A stretch of 64,000 bases of DNA. It comes from Azonexaceae bacterium (lineage in GTDB: Bacteria > Pseudomonadota > Gammaproteobacteria > Burkholderiales > Rhodocyclaceae). The notes beneath the pieces are model-generated. The model saw only the letters and a program-made list of their open reading frames with translations, did no database searches and was not told where the DNA came from. The first letter of the stretch is position 1. Every line of letters starts with the position of its first letter. The position numbers were made by a program, and so were the translations under genes. Positions 31,090 through 40,263 of this stretch are shown here, piece by piece. The DNA lies in the NCBI GenBank assembly GCA_013335535.1, contig JAAXVL010000013.1, forward strand, positions 27,782-91,781, in the 5' to 3' direction.

Positions 31090-32436
31090 TCAGGTCGGCA
31101 GGTCGAAGCCCTTGAGCTTGCGGTACATGTCCACGGCGTAGGAGTCGGTCATGCCGGCGACGAAATCGGCGACCTGAAGCAGACGGACATAAGGATCGCT
31201 ATCGGGCTCGCCGCCGTGGCCGAGGAACTGCGTCGGCAGCAGCTTGAGCAGCATGCGTTCGCGCGTCGTGAAGCGGGCATGCCCTGCCCTCGCCTCGACG
31301 GCGTTGGTAAACAGCCCAAGCAAGGCACCAAGCACCTCGAAACCGGCCGTTTCGATCTCGAGCGCCGGACGGGCGGTGTAGATCGTTTCCTTGGCCAGCT
31401 TGAGAATAGCCTGCAGCGGATGGGCAATCGGTGAGCTTTCGAGCAGTTCGTCGTCAAACTTGCCGCTCAGGATGGCGTCCTCGTTTTCCAGGAAGACTGC
31501 GGCGGCGCTTTCGAGCAGGCAGCCGATGGCCTTGGCGCGCAGGTATTCGAGGCGCTCCTTGGGGTCGTGCAGATGGTGCAGCCGAGCACCATTGATGGTG
31601 TTGCCGGCCAGGTCGGCAAGCAGGCATTCGGCATCCTTGTAGGGCACGAAACCGAGCCGGGCAGCGTCTTCGAGATCAACGATGAGGTAGCAGGTGTCGT
31701 CCGCCACTTCGACCAGAAAAGCCAGCGGATGACGGCGCCAGGCGGTATTTGGAATTCGCTCGATTAATCCGGTTGACCGTGCAACGTGCTGGAATGCCTC
31801 GACATCCTGCTGGAAGAAGCCGAATTTCTTGCCGCTCTTGCCGTCCAGCTCGGTATCGAGATGCGACGGGCGCGGATATTTGGTGAAGGTCGCCAGCACT
31901 GCGCTGCTCAGTTGCAGGCCGCCGGGGTTGGCCGGGCTTTGCAGGCGGCTGACGATGCGGAAACCCTGGGCATTGCCTTCGTAGCGCTCGAAGTCAGCCT
32001 TCTGCGCTGGCGTCAGATCATGACGGTCGAGCAGGTTGGAATGACGAAACCACTCGCGGATGGCATCCTCGCCAGCATGGCCGAAAGGCGGATTGCCAAT
32101 ATCATGAGCCAGGCACGCCGCGGCGACAATGGCGCCGAAATCGCCCGATTCGACGTGCTGCAGGCCATGCCGGGCGATGATCTCACGGCCGACCACGGCG
32201 CCCAGCGAGCGGCCGACGCAACTGACTTCCAGGCTGTGCGTCAGGCGGGTGCGCACGTAATCGCTCTTGGACAGCGGAAAAACCTGGGTCTTGTCCTTCA
32301 TGCGCCGGAAGGCGGAGGTAAAGACGATGCGGTCGTAATCCTGCTGGAAGGCTGTACGCTCGGCCGTACCGGGCGCCTTGCCGGCGCCCAGGCGTTCGCT
32401 CGACAGCAATTTTTCCCAGATTTTTCGTTTGCCCAT
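31090..32436 (-). CDS. dgt: deoxyguanosinetriphosphate triphosphohydrolase
   Basis: DRIVFTSAFRRMKDKTQVFPL…RLTHSLEV HD-domain; start at ATG 32436 (MGKRKIWEKLLS). Confidence 0.9.
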   Translation of the reverse strand: MGKRKIWEKLLSSERLGAGKAPGTAERTAFQQDYDRIVFTSAFRRMKDKTQVFPLSKSDYVRTRLTHSLEVSCVGRSLGAVVGREIIARHGLQHVESGDFGAIVAAACLAHDIGNPPFGHAGEDAIREWFRHSNLLDRHDLTPAQKADFERYEGNAQGFRIVSRLQSPANPGGLQLSSAVLATFTKYPRPSHLDTELDGKSGKKFGFFQQDVEAFQHVARSTGLIERIPNTAWRRHPLAFLVEVADDTCYLIVDLEDAARLGFVPYKDAECLLADLAGNTINGARLHHLHDPKERLEYLRAKAIGCLLESAAAVFLENEDAILSGKFDDELLESSPIAHPLQAILKLAKETIYTARPALEIETAGFEVLGALLGLFTNAVEARAGHARFTTRERMLLKLLPTQFLGHGGEPDSDPYVRLLQVADFVAGMTDSYAVDMYRKLKGFDLPT

Positions 32437-32471
32437 GCTCTTTGAATTCGACGATGCGATGGGCTGCGAGT

Positions 32472-32882
32472 TTACTCTGCTTCGAGCGAAGCCCGCACGT
32501 GATCGGGCAAAGGCACCGATTTTCCGGTTTGCGTATCCATCCACACCACCTTGGCGGCACCTTCGGCATAAATGCGCTCATCGCCCTCGATGCGCATTTC
32601 AACGTAGGTCTGGCAACTGGAGCGGCCGATCGCACCGACAAAGGTGCGTACCTCGACGGTTCCCGGATAATTCATCGGAATCAGGAAGGTGCAACTGGCA
32701 TTGATGATGACCGGTCCGGCACCGCCCGGCCGAACGGGGATATTCATTTCCTCGACCCACTCGACGCGTGCCTGTTCCATGTAGCGGAAATACACCGTGT
32801 TATTGACATGCCCGTAGGCGTCCATCTCGCCCCAGCGGATAGGCATCTTCGTGACGTGAATGAGCTTTTTCTTGTGTTCCAT
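32472..32882 (-). CDS. acyl-CoA thioesterase (4-hydroxybenzoyl-CoA thioesterase-like hotdog)
   Basis: MPIRWGEMDAYGHVNNTVYFRYMEQAR. Confidence 0.85.
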   Translation of the reverse strand: MEHKKKLIHVTKMPIRWGEMDAYGHVNNTVYFRYMEQARVEWVEEMNIPVRPGGAGPVIINASCTFLIPMNYPGTVEVRTFVGAIGRSSCQTYVEMRIEGDERIYAEGAAKVVWMDTQTGKSVPLPDHVRASLEAE

Positions 32883-32969
32883 AACCCTGAATACTAGAGT
32901 GTTGTTGATCAAAATATTTCCATACTGTACCGTATTGAAATCAAGCCAACAATAAAACTAGGAGACATC

Positions 32970-34616
32970 ATGGAACGCGAATCCATGGAATTCGACGTCG
33001 TTATCGTCGGTGGCGGCCCGGCCGGACTGGCTTCGGCGATTCGACTCAAGCAACTGGCGGCAGAAAAAGGGAGCGATCTGGGCGTCTGTCTGATCGAAAA
33101 AGGCGCCGAGATCGGCGCCCACATTCTGTCCGGTGCCGTCATGGACCCGCGCGCCCTGAGCGAACTGCTGCCCGACTGGCAGGCCAACGGCGCACCGCTC
33201 AATGCGCCCGTCTCCGAAGACCGTTTCTTCATCCTCTCCGAAACCGGTGCCACCAAGGTGCCGAACAGCCTGTTGCCCGACTGCTTCCACAATGAAGGCA
33301 ATTACGTCATCTCGCTCGGCAACGTCTGCCGCTGGCTCGGCGAGCAGGCCGAGGCGCTGGGCGTCGAGATCTACCCCGGCTTTGCCGGTTCTGAGGTGTT
33401 GTTCGATGAAAACGGTGCCGTCAAGGGGGTGGCCACCGGCGACATGGGCCGCCTGCACGACGGATCCGAAGGTCCGAATTTCCAGCCGGGCATGGAATTG
33501 CACGGCAAATACACCTTCTTCGCCGAAGGCTGCCGCGGCCACCTCGGCAAGCAGCTCGAAGAAAAATTCAATCTGCGCGACGGCGTCGACCCGCAAACCT
33601 ACGGCATCGGCCTCAAGGAGCTCTGGGAAATCGAGCCGGACAAGCACCAGCTCGGCCTCGTCATCCACAGCGGCGGCTGGCCGATGCAGCCAGACACCTA
33701 CGGTGGCGGCTTCCTCTACCACCTCGAAAACAACCAGATCGCCGTCGGTTTCGTTGTCGGTCTTGGCTACAGCAACCCGCACCTGTCGCCCTACGAGGAA
33801 TTCCAGCGCTTCAAGACCCATCCGGAAATCCGCAAGTTCCTCGAAGGCGGCAAACGTATCGCCTACGGTGCCCGCGCCCTGACCGCCGGCGGCCTGCAGT
33901 CGCTGCCCAAGCTGACTTTCCCGGGCGGTGTTCTGATCGGCGACGATGCCGGTTTTCTCAATGCGGCGCGCATCAAGGGCTCACATTGCGCCATCAAGAC
34001 CGGCTCGCTGGCGGCTGAAGCCTGCTTCGAAGCGCTGGCCGGCGAACGCCAGCGCGATGAACTGACTGCGTATCCAGAGTCATTTAAAAACAGTTGGTTG
34101 TACGACGAACTTCATAAAACACGTAACTTTAAACCGTGGATGAACAAGGGGCTGGCCCTCGGTTCCATCATGTTTGGCATCGACCAGGTACTGCTCCGCG
34201 GCAAGGCCCCATGGACGCTGCACAACACCAAGCCGGATCACGCCAAGCTCAAGCCGGCCGCCGAGTGCACACCCATCGTTTATCCGAAGCCGGATGGTGT
34301 CATCACCTTCGACCGCCTGTCCTCGGTTTTCCTGTCGAGCACCAATCACGAGGAAGACCAGCCCTGCCATCTGCAGCTGAAGGACGCCAGCGTGCCGATT
34401 GCCGTCAATCTGGCGCAATACGACGCCCCGGAGCAGCGTTTCTGCCCGGCCGGCGTCTATGAAATCCTGCGCGACGAGAGCGGTGCCAATCCGCGCCTGC
34501 AGATCAACGCCCAGAACTGCGTGCACTGCAAGACTTGCGACATCAAGGATCCGACCCAGAACATCAACTGGGTGGTGCCACAAGGTGGTGAAGGCCCGAC
34601 CTACCCGAATATGTAA
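32970..34616 (+). CDS. electron transfer flavoprotein-ubiquinone oxidoreductase
   Basis: FDVVIVGGGPAGLASAIRLKQL; C-terminal CVHCKTCDIKDP Fe-S motif. Confidence 0.95.
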   Translation: MERESMEFDVVIVGGGPAGLASAIRLKQLAAEKGSDLGVCLIEKGAEIGAHILSGAVMDPRALSELLPDWQANGAPLNAPVSEDRFFILSETGATKVPNSLLPDCFHNEGNYVISLGNVCRWLGEQAEALGVEIYPGFAGSEVLFDENGAVKGVATGDMGRLHDGSEGPNFQPGMELHGKYTFFAEGCRGHLGKQLEEKFNLRDGVDPQTYGIGLKELWEIEPDKHQLGLVIHSGGWPMQPDTYGGGFLYHLENNQIAVGFVVGLGYSNPHLSPYEEFQRFKTHPEIRKFLEGGKRIAYGARALTAGGLQSLPKLTFPGGVLIGDDAGFLNAARIKGSHCAIKTGSLAAEACFEALAGERQRDELTAYPESFKNSWLYDELHKTRNFKPWMNKGLALGSIMFGIDQVLLRGKAPWTLHNTKPDHAKLKPAAECTPIVYPKPDGVITFDRLSSVFLSSTNHEEDQPCHLQLKDASVPIAVNLAQYDAPEQRFCPAGVYEILRDESGANPRLQINAQNCVHCKTCDIKDPTQNINWVVPQGGEGPTYPNM

Positions 34617-34705
34617 GCCCGAACTGGGAAACGGTGTTCGCATAACGCGAATCACTGTTTCCCGGTTTATAATCCTGCGGCTAAACCCCTTAGGGAGAAC
34701 AACAC

Positions 34706-35503
34706 ATGGGCTTTCTCGCCGACAAAAAAATTCTGATCACCGGACTGCTGTCCAAGCATTCCATCGCCTACGGCATTGCCAAGGCCTGCCATCGTGAAGG
34801 CGCGCAACTGGCCTTCACCTACCAGAACGAGCGTTTCGAAGATCGCATCAAGAAGTTCGCCGCCGAATTCGGCAGCGACATCACGATTCCGGTCGACGTC
34901 GCCAGCGACGAGCAGATCGAGAACCTGTTCGTCGAACTCGGCAAGCGCTGGGACGGCCTCGACGGCCTGGTTCACTCCATCGCCTTCGCCCCGACTGAAG
35001 CCATCGAAGGTGACTTCCTGAACGGCATCAGCCGCGACGCCTTCCGCATCGCCCACGAAATTTCGTCGTACAGCTACCCGGCGCTGGTCAAGGCCGCGCG
35101 TCCGATGATGCAGGGCCGCAAGAGTGCCGCGCTGGCCCTCTCCTACCTCGGCGCCGAGCGCACCATGCCGAACTACAACACCATGGGCCTGGCCAAGGCC
35201 AGCCTTGAAGCAGCCACGCGCTACCTGGCATTCTGCCTCGGCCCTGAAGGCATCCGCGCCAACGCCATCTCGGCCGGCCCGATCAAGACCCTCGCTGCTT
35301 CCGGCATCGGCAACTTCGGCAAGCTGCTCGCCTACAACTCGCACAACGCTCCGCTGCGTCGCAACGTGACCATCGAGGAAGTCGGCAACGCCGCCGCCTT
35401 CATGCTCTCCGACCTGGCCAGCGGCATCACCGGCGAAATCCTATACGTCGATGGCGGCATGAACACCACCGCACTAGGCAATGCGGATCCGCTGCCGGCA
35501 TGA
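34706..35503 (+). CDS. fabI: enoyl-ACP reductase
   Basis: [27 protein letters not shown]. Confidence 0.95.
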   Translation: MGFLADKKILITGLLSKHSIAYGIAKACHREGAQLAFTYQNERFEDRIKKFAAEFGSDITIPVDVASDEQIENLFVELGKRWDGLDGLVHSIAFAPTEAIEGDFLNGISRDAFRIAHEISSYSYPALVKAARPMMQGRKSAALALSYLGAERTMPNYNTMGLAKASLEAATRYLAFCLGPEGIRANAISAGPIKTLAASGIGNFGKLLAYNSHNAPLRRNVTIEEVGNAAAFMLSDLASGITGEILYVDGGMNTTALGNADPLPA

Positions 35504-35510
35504 TTGATTA

Positions 35511-35546
35511 CCGGTTCACCGTGGCTGCATCGCCACGGTGAACCGG
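35511..35546 (+). terminator. hairpin downstream of fabI, stem similar to dispersed-repeat core
   Basis: CCGGTTCACCGTGGC TGCATC GCCACGGTGAACCGG perfect 15-bp stem then GAAAAAAGG. Confidence 0.6.
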
Positions 35547-35630
35547 AAAAAAGGTGCAAAAACCAAAACGCCGTCCAGTGCAAACTGGGCGGCGTTTTTC
35601 ATGCTTAACCGGGTAGATTGGCGGCAATAA

Positions 35631-35654
35631 AAAAGCGGGCCGCGGCCCGCTTTC
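35631..35654 (-). terminator. terminator hairpin downstream of ppiD
   Basis: AAAAGCGGGCCGCGGCCCGCTTT with A-run on + strand (T-run on -). Confidence 0.65.
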
Positions 35655-35672
35655 TGTTTTTTCATCCGGCGC

Positions 35673-37559
35673 TTATTTTTCCTTCGACTCCAGAGCAGCC
35701 TGATTGACTTCCACCTTGTAGCGGCTGCGCAGAGCTGCCAGATAGAGCTGAACTTCCTCTTGGGCGGCCAGATTGCCCAGTTGCTTGAGCATCCCCTGCT
35801 TGCTCGCATCATCGAGCTTTTCGCCAGCCTGGATCTTGCTCAGCTTGAACAGCGCGTAACCTGTCCCCGGCAGTTCGACACCAGTGTAGGAAGGCAGTTT
35901 GCTGGTATCCATGCGGAAAACCGACTGTGCGGCCTGCGGCGGCAGCTGGCGGGCATCCATGCGCGAGACAGTCTTGGCGGCGCCCCAGGTCAGCTTGTCC
36001 TCACCCTTTTTCAAGGCTTCCAGGCGCGCTTCGCCATCCTTGCTGGCCAGAACCTGGGCTTCCTTGTTCTTGAGCAGCGTTTCAATGTTGGCCTTGACGC
36101 TGTCGAACGGCTGCAAGGCCTTCGCCTTGAAATCGACCAAACGGGCAGCAACCAGCGTATTGGTAGCGATTTCGACGGCTTCGGTGTTGCGGCGATTCTT
36201 GACGGAATCTTCCGAGAACAGTGCCGCCATGAGCTTTTCGTTACCAAGCACGCCATTGGCCGGATTGGCCTGGCGAGCGAGCCAGTCGGAGGATTTGACA
36301 GCCAGCTTGAATTTCTCGGCGACTGGCTTGAGGCTGTCCGACTGTTCGTAGACCATGTTGCTGAAGGTTTCGGCGGCTTCGGCAAACTTGCGGGAACTGG
36401 CGGCTTTCTTCAGCTCGGCTTCGATTTCGCTGCGAACGTCAGCCAGCGGCTTTTCCTTGGCAGCGTGGATGCCGGTCAGCTTGATGATGTGGAAGCCGAA
36501 ATCGGATTCGACGACGCCGGAAATTTCGCCTTCCTTGAGGTTCATGGTGGTGTCCTCGAAGGACTTGACCATGGCGCCGCGACCAAAGAAGCCGAGGTCG
36601 CCACCCTTGGAGGCGGAACCCGGATCGTCGGAATTCTTTTTGGCCAGTTCGGCAAAGGCAGCCGGATTCTTGCGGATTTCGGCGAGCAGTTCTTCGGCCT
36701 TGGCTTTAGCCTTGTCCTTGCCCAGTTTTTCCGAGGCGATCAGGATATGGCTGGCGCGACGCTCTTCCGGTGCCTGGAAGCGGTCCTTGTGGCCGTCGTA
36801 CCAGGCCTTGATTTCGGCCTCGGTGACCGCCAGCTGGCCGGCGATGGATTCCATCGACAGCACGACGTACTCGGCCTTGGCCTGCTCCGGCACTTCAAAC
36901 TGTTTGGCGTTCTCGTCGTAGAACTTTTTGGCAGCATCGTCGGCCAGCTTGACCTTGCCGAGGTAGCTATCGAGGTTCAGGCGGAATTCCATAACCTCAC
37001 GCTTTTCGGTCTGCAGGGCCAGCACACGGTCGGCGACGGAACGGGGAACGACACCGGACTGGCCGATGGCGCCGGCCAGCTGCTGCAGCGTCAGATCCTG
37101 GCGCAACTGTGCCTCGAAACCGGCCGGTGACATGCCCTGAGCGCGCAATGCGGCTTCGTAACGTTCGACCGAGAACTTGCCGTCGACCTTGAAGGCTTCG
37201 ATCGCGCCGATGGCCTGGCGGATGGCGTTGTCGCCGGCCAGCATGTGTTTCTTGCTGGCCTCGATAACAAGCAGACGCTGGTTGATCAGGTCGTCGAGAA
37301 TCGCCTTGCGGGCTTCGGGGTTTTCCAGCATTTTCGGATCGAACTGCGCACCCATCTGCGTGCGCAGGCGCTCCTGCTGTTCGCGCAGGGTCTGCTGGAA
37401 CTGTTGCTGGGTGATCTTGACGTCGCCAATCGTGGCCACATCGCTACCAGAGCCCGAGTTGCGCATGTAGGAATCAACGCCGAAGAAGGCAAACGGCAGC
37501 GTGATCAGCGCCAGAAATACCTGGACGATTCTTTTGTTGTTGCGGACTGCGTCGAACAT
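35673..37559 (-). CDS. ppiD: SurA N-terminal/PpiC domain peptidyl-prolyl isomerase, PpiD-like
   Basis: MFDAVRNNKRIVQVFLALITLPFAFFGVDSYMR; RASHILIASEKLGKDKAKAKAEELL. Confidence 0.93.
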   Translation of the reverse strand: MFDAVRNNKRIVQVFLALITLPFAFFGVDSYMRNSGSGSDVATIGDVKITQQQFQQTLREQQERLRTQMGAQFDPKMLENPEARKAILDDLINQRLLVIEASKKHMLAGDNAIRQAIGAIEAFKVDGKFSVERYEAALRAQGMSPAGFEAQLRQDLTLQQLAGAIGQSGVVPRSVADRVLALQTEKREVMEFRLNLDSYLGKVKLADDAAKKFYDENAKQFEVPEQAKAEYVVLSMESIAGQLAVTEAEIKAWYDGHKDRFQAPEERRASHILIASEKLGKDKAKAKAEELLAEIRKNPAAFAELAKKNSDDPGSASKGGDLGFFGRGAMVKSFEDTTMNLKEGEISGVVESDFGFHIIKLTGIHAAKEKPLADVRSEIEAELKKAASSRKFAEAAETFSNMVYEQSDSLKPVAEKFKLAVKSSDWLARQANPANGVLGNEKLMAALFSEDSVKNRRNTEAVEIATNTLVAARLVDFKAKALQPFDSVKANIETLLKNKEAQVLASKDGEARLEALKKGEDKLTWGAAKTVSRMDARQLPPQAAQSVFRMDTSKLPSYTGVELPGTGYALFKLSKIQAGEKLDDASKQGMLKQLGNLAAQEEVQLYLAALRSRYKVEVNQAALESKEK

Positions 37560-37652
37560 GAGGAGAAAAATCCTTCGAATGCGTTCAAAAAGACAAACGG
37601 AGCTTGCCCAAAAGGCCGAATGATACCGTAATTTACGGGGCCTCCCGTTGAT

Positions 37653-39074
37653 TTAGGGGGTGGAAAAGATCGCTCCCAGGCGACGCACAGCGTCTTCGAT
37701 TGTCGGTGTGTGCGGGTTGCCGCAATTGAGGCGCAGACAATTGCGGTACATGCCACTGGGCGAGAACAGATCGCCCGGCACGTAAGCCAGGTTTTCGCCA
37801 ATTGCCCGCTGGTAGAGGTGGGTAGTGTCGATGTTTTCGGGCAACTCCACCCACAGGACGTAGCCGCCCTGCGGCTGGGTGATGCGCGTCGCTGCCGGAA
37901 AATGGCGACTGACGGCCAGGCGCATCGCCTCGACCTGCTGGTGGTAGGCACGGCGTAACGAACGAAGATGCCGCTCATAGGCGCCGGACTCCAGATATTC
38001 GGCCAGGACGTGTTGGGTAATCGGGTTGGTGCCACCGCTGGTAATGGTTTTCTGCAAGGCAATTGCGGAGTGGTAGCGGCCAGCCGCGACAAAACCGATG
38101 CGCAAGGCGGGCGACAGGCTTTTCGAGAACGATGAACAGAGCATGACGTTGCCCACCTTGTCGAATGCCTTGATCGGCCACGGGCGTTCGCTGCCGAGGT
38201 GGAGATCACCGTAGATGTCGTCTTCGATGACCGCGACGCCTCTTGCTGCGGTCAAGGCTGAAAACCGCCGCTTTCTGTCGTCCGGCATGACGCAGCCGAG
38301 CGGGTTGCTGCCATTCGAGACGATCAGACAGGCGGCGATGCCACCGTTGCGCGTCGCCATATCGAGCGCTTCGACCGACATCCCGGTGCGTGGATCGGTC
38401 GGGATTTCCAGCGCCTTGAGGCCGAGCGTTTCAAGCAGTTGCAGCATCAGATAATAGGCTGGCGATTCGACTGCCACGGTATCGCCCGGCTTGGTCACCG
38501 CCCGCAAACACAGGCTGAGTGCTTCGGTGCACGAATTGGTGATGACGAATTCCTCGGCCGGCAGCGGTCCGCCCCAGGCCAGCGAGCGGCGAACCAGCTG
38601 GCGGACCAGGGCCGGCTCGTCGGTATGGATGTGACTGCCGCCTTCGAGCAACCTGGGGTGGCGCCGCGCAACACCGGCGTACAAGCGCTGCAGGGCGGCG
38701 ACCGGCAACAATTCAGGCGCCGGCAAGGCGGCGGCGAGTGGCGCGATGCCGGTTCTCGCTCCGGCGCGCAAGATGCTGACCAGCCGTTGTGAAATATCGA
38801 CCGGGATGGGCTCGTCAGGCGTTGAACGCACCACCGGCTCGGCGCGTCCTGCCCTGGCGCGCTGGACGAAAAAACCGGACTGCGGACGCGCTTCAACCAG
38901 GCCGCGATCCTCCAGCAGGCGAAGCGCCTGAACTACGGTCGATACGGAAAGCCGGCGCTGGCTGGACAGGCGGCGCACCGATGGCAGACGGTCGCCATGA
39001 TTCAGCACGCCGCTGGCGATCATGCCAGTCAATTCAGCCGCCAGTTGCTCATAACGCAGCAGTTCATCAGCCAT
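37653..39074 (-). CDS. MocR family regulator (GntR HTH + aminotransferase class I)
   Basis: Winged-HTH LPSVRRLSSQRRLSVSTVVQALRLLEDRGLVEARPQSGFFV plus PLP aminotransferase domain. Confidence 0.93.
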   Translation of the reverse strand: MADELLRYEQLAAELTGMIASGVLNHGDRLPSVRRLSSQRRLSVSTVVQALRLLEDRGLVEARPQSGFFVQRARAGRAEPVVRSTPDEPIPVDISQRLVSILRAGARTGIAPLAAALPAPELLPVAALQRLYAGVARRHPRLLEGGSHIHTDEPALVRQLVRRSLAWGGPLPAEEFVITNSCTEALSLCLRAVTKPGDTVAVESPAYYLMLQLLETLGLKALEIPTDPRTGMSVEALDMATRNGGIAACLIVSNGSNPLGCVMPDDRKRRFSALTAARGVAVIEDDIYGDLHLGSERPWPIKAFDKVGNVMLCSSFSKSLSPALRIGFVAAGRYHSAIALQKTITSGGTNPITQHVLAEYLESGAYERHLRSLRRAYHQQVEAMRLAVSRHFPAATRITQPQGGYVLWVELPENIDTTHLYQRAIGENLAYVPGDLFSPSGMYRNCLRLNCGNPHTPTIEDAVRRLGAIFSTP

Positions 39075-39114
39075 GGGGCACCCATACAGTTAGCGTTGGC
39101 GACAACCAGTACAG

Positions 39115-39167
39115 TTCGAATTTATACAAACTGTATTGGTCACAATTTGAATTTATTGCGACTGTAC
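39115..39167. promoter_or_regulatory. candidate MocR operator (direct repeats) between divergent genes
   Basis: TTCGAATTTATACAAACTGTAT (39115-39136) and TTTGAATTTATTGCGACTGTAC (39146-39167), 31-bp spacing. Confidence 0.5.
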
Positions 39168-39218
39168 CACCCGCTGTCGGGAACCTAAAATTTCTCCACA
39201 AAAACAGCGGAGAACGCC

Positions 39219-39521
39219 ATGAACAGCCATCGGGTTTCGGAGGAAATATGCCTGCAACAAGACCGCCCCATCCGCCTGACTGACGCCGCCGGCACCCGCG
39301 TACGCTGCCTGCGCGGCACGATCTGGATTACCGTCGCCAATGAACCGGACGACGTATTTCTCGAGAGCGGTCAAAGCTACCTGATTTCCCGCGACGGCCT
39401 GAGCCTGGTCGAAAGGATAGGCACGAGCAGCATTCAACTGGAGAGACTGCGGGCGGGCGGCAAACTGAGTGGATGGCTCGATGGCCTGATCCGGCGCATG
39501 AAACGCTGGCCGGATCGGTGA
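39219..39521 (+). CDS. DUF2917 family protein
   Basis: LTDAAGTRVRCLRGTIWITVANEPDDVFLESGQSYLI; divergent from MocR gene. Confidence 0.8.
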   Translation: MNSHRVSEEICLQQDRPIRLTDAAGTRVRCLRGTIWITVANEPDDVFLESGQSYLISRDGLSLVERIGTSSIQLERLRAGGKLSGWLDGLIRRMKRWPDR

Positions 39522-39527
39522 CGGAAC

Positions 39528-39740
39528 TCAGTCGAACAGGTCCGGCTCCATCGGCAACAGATTTTCCCGCTTGACGGTCAGGCGAACGGGAACGCCCTGT
39601 TTGCCAATGGCCTCGACGACCATGCGCCCGGCTGAAGCTTCGGCCACGACGCGAACATTGCGCGTCGACAGGCGGGTGCGGCCACGGTAGGTCGCCAGCG
39701 TTCCGGCGGGGGGGAACCAGGCAGGTTTGGGGCGCGACAT
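39528..39740 (-). CDS. small hypothetical protein (70 aa), possibly SOS-regulated
   Basis: MSRPKPAWFPPAGTLATYRGRTRLSTRNVRVVAEASAG…; divergent from the LexA-type boxes. Confidence 0.5.
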   Translation of the reverse strand: MSRPKPAWFPPAGTLATYRGRTRLSTRNVRVVAEASAGRMVVEAIGKQGVPVRLTVKRENLLPMEPDLFD

Positions 39741-39802
39741 CGTGGGCCTTTCATCCTCGACGAGTGGCCAGAGCCTACCGCGGAAAAAAGATTTTCCGAA
39801 TA

Positions 39803-39867
39803 CTGTACATCCATACAGCTTTCGGCTATTCTGCACTCGAACGCCAAAACACTGTTCATTCATACAG
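39803..39867. promoter_or_regulatory. two LexA-type boxes (CTGT-N8-ACAG)
   Basis: CTGTACATCCATACAG (39803-39818) and CTGTTCATTCATACAG (39852-39867), 49-bp spacing. Confidence 0.65.
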
Positions 39868-39895
39868 TCACCGATAATCCGAAGGAGTCGCCCTC

Positions 39896-40060
39896 ATGAA
39901 ACGTCTTCAACAATGGTTCGATCTGATTGCCGGCATTTCCCACGACGAACATGCACGCCTGGAACAGGCCAGAGCCATCTTCGGCGCCACTGGCCCGGAC
40001 GTCGAGCGGCTGCAGATGCCAGCCTGCTGGCGGCGCAGTTCCCGCGTCGTCATCCACTGA
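39896..40060 (+). CDS. small hypothetical protein (54 aa) downstream of the two LexA-type boxes
   Basis: ATG 39896 preceded by AAGGAG; MKRLQQWFDLIAGISHDEHARLEQARAIFGATGPDVERLQMPACWRRSSRVVIH. Confidence 0.5.
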   Translation: MKRLQQWFDLIAGISHDEHARLEQARAIFGATGPDVERLQMPACWRRSSRVVIH

Positions 40061-40077
40061 CAGCTGAGACGTCCGCA

Positions 40078-40116
40078 TTTCATTTTTGGGCAAAATTTCC
40101 GGTTGACCGTGGCAAT
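40078..40116 (-). repeat. dispersed 39-bp repeat copy, intergenic
   Basis: tttcatttttgggcaaaatttccggttgaccgtggcaat. Confidence 0.9.
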
Positions 40117-40152
40117 TGGCCGCGAGCAAGCCATGCTGACTGAAAACCGTCT

Positions 40153-40169
40153 ATTCCACGGTCAACCGG
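40153..40169 (+). repeat. dispersed repeat, core only, inverted relative to 40078 copy
   Basis: attccacggtcaaccgg. Confidence 0.75.
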
Positions 40170-40207
40170 TTTTGCTAGGTGAAACGAAAAATGGCCAGAA
40201 ATAAAAA

Positions 40208-40227
40208 CGGAACTCCGCAGAGTTCCG
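40208..40227 (-). terminator. hairpin downstream of rhodanese gene
   Basis: CGGAACTC CGCA GAGTTCCG with A-run on + strand side. Confidence 0.6.
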
Positions 40228-40263
40228 TTCGAGATGTCGCTTAAAAGCCGGGCTTGATGACGC

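Noticed and set aside
31748-31785. Match to dispersed-repeat core (ccggttgaccgtgcaac) in dgt
   Set aside because: Only ~14 bp match; the encoded VARSTGLIERIPN looks like normal dGTPase sequence, so kept out of the strong copy list
35760-37130. 456-aa plus ORF opposite ppiD
   Set aside because: Shadow ORF; low-complexity Gly/Leu/Phe-rich translation, ppiD is the real gene
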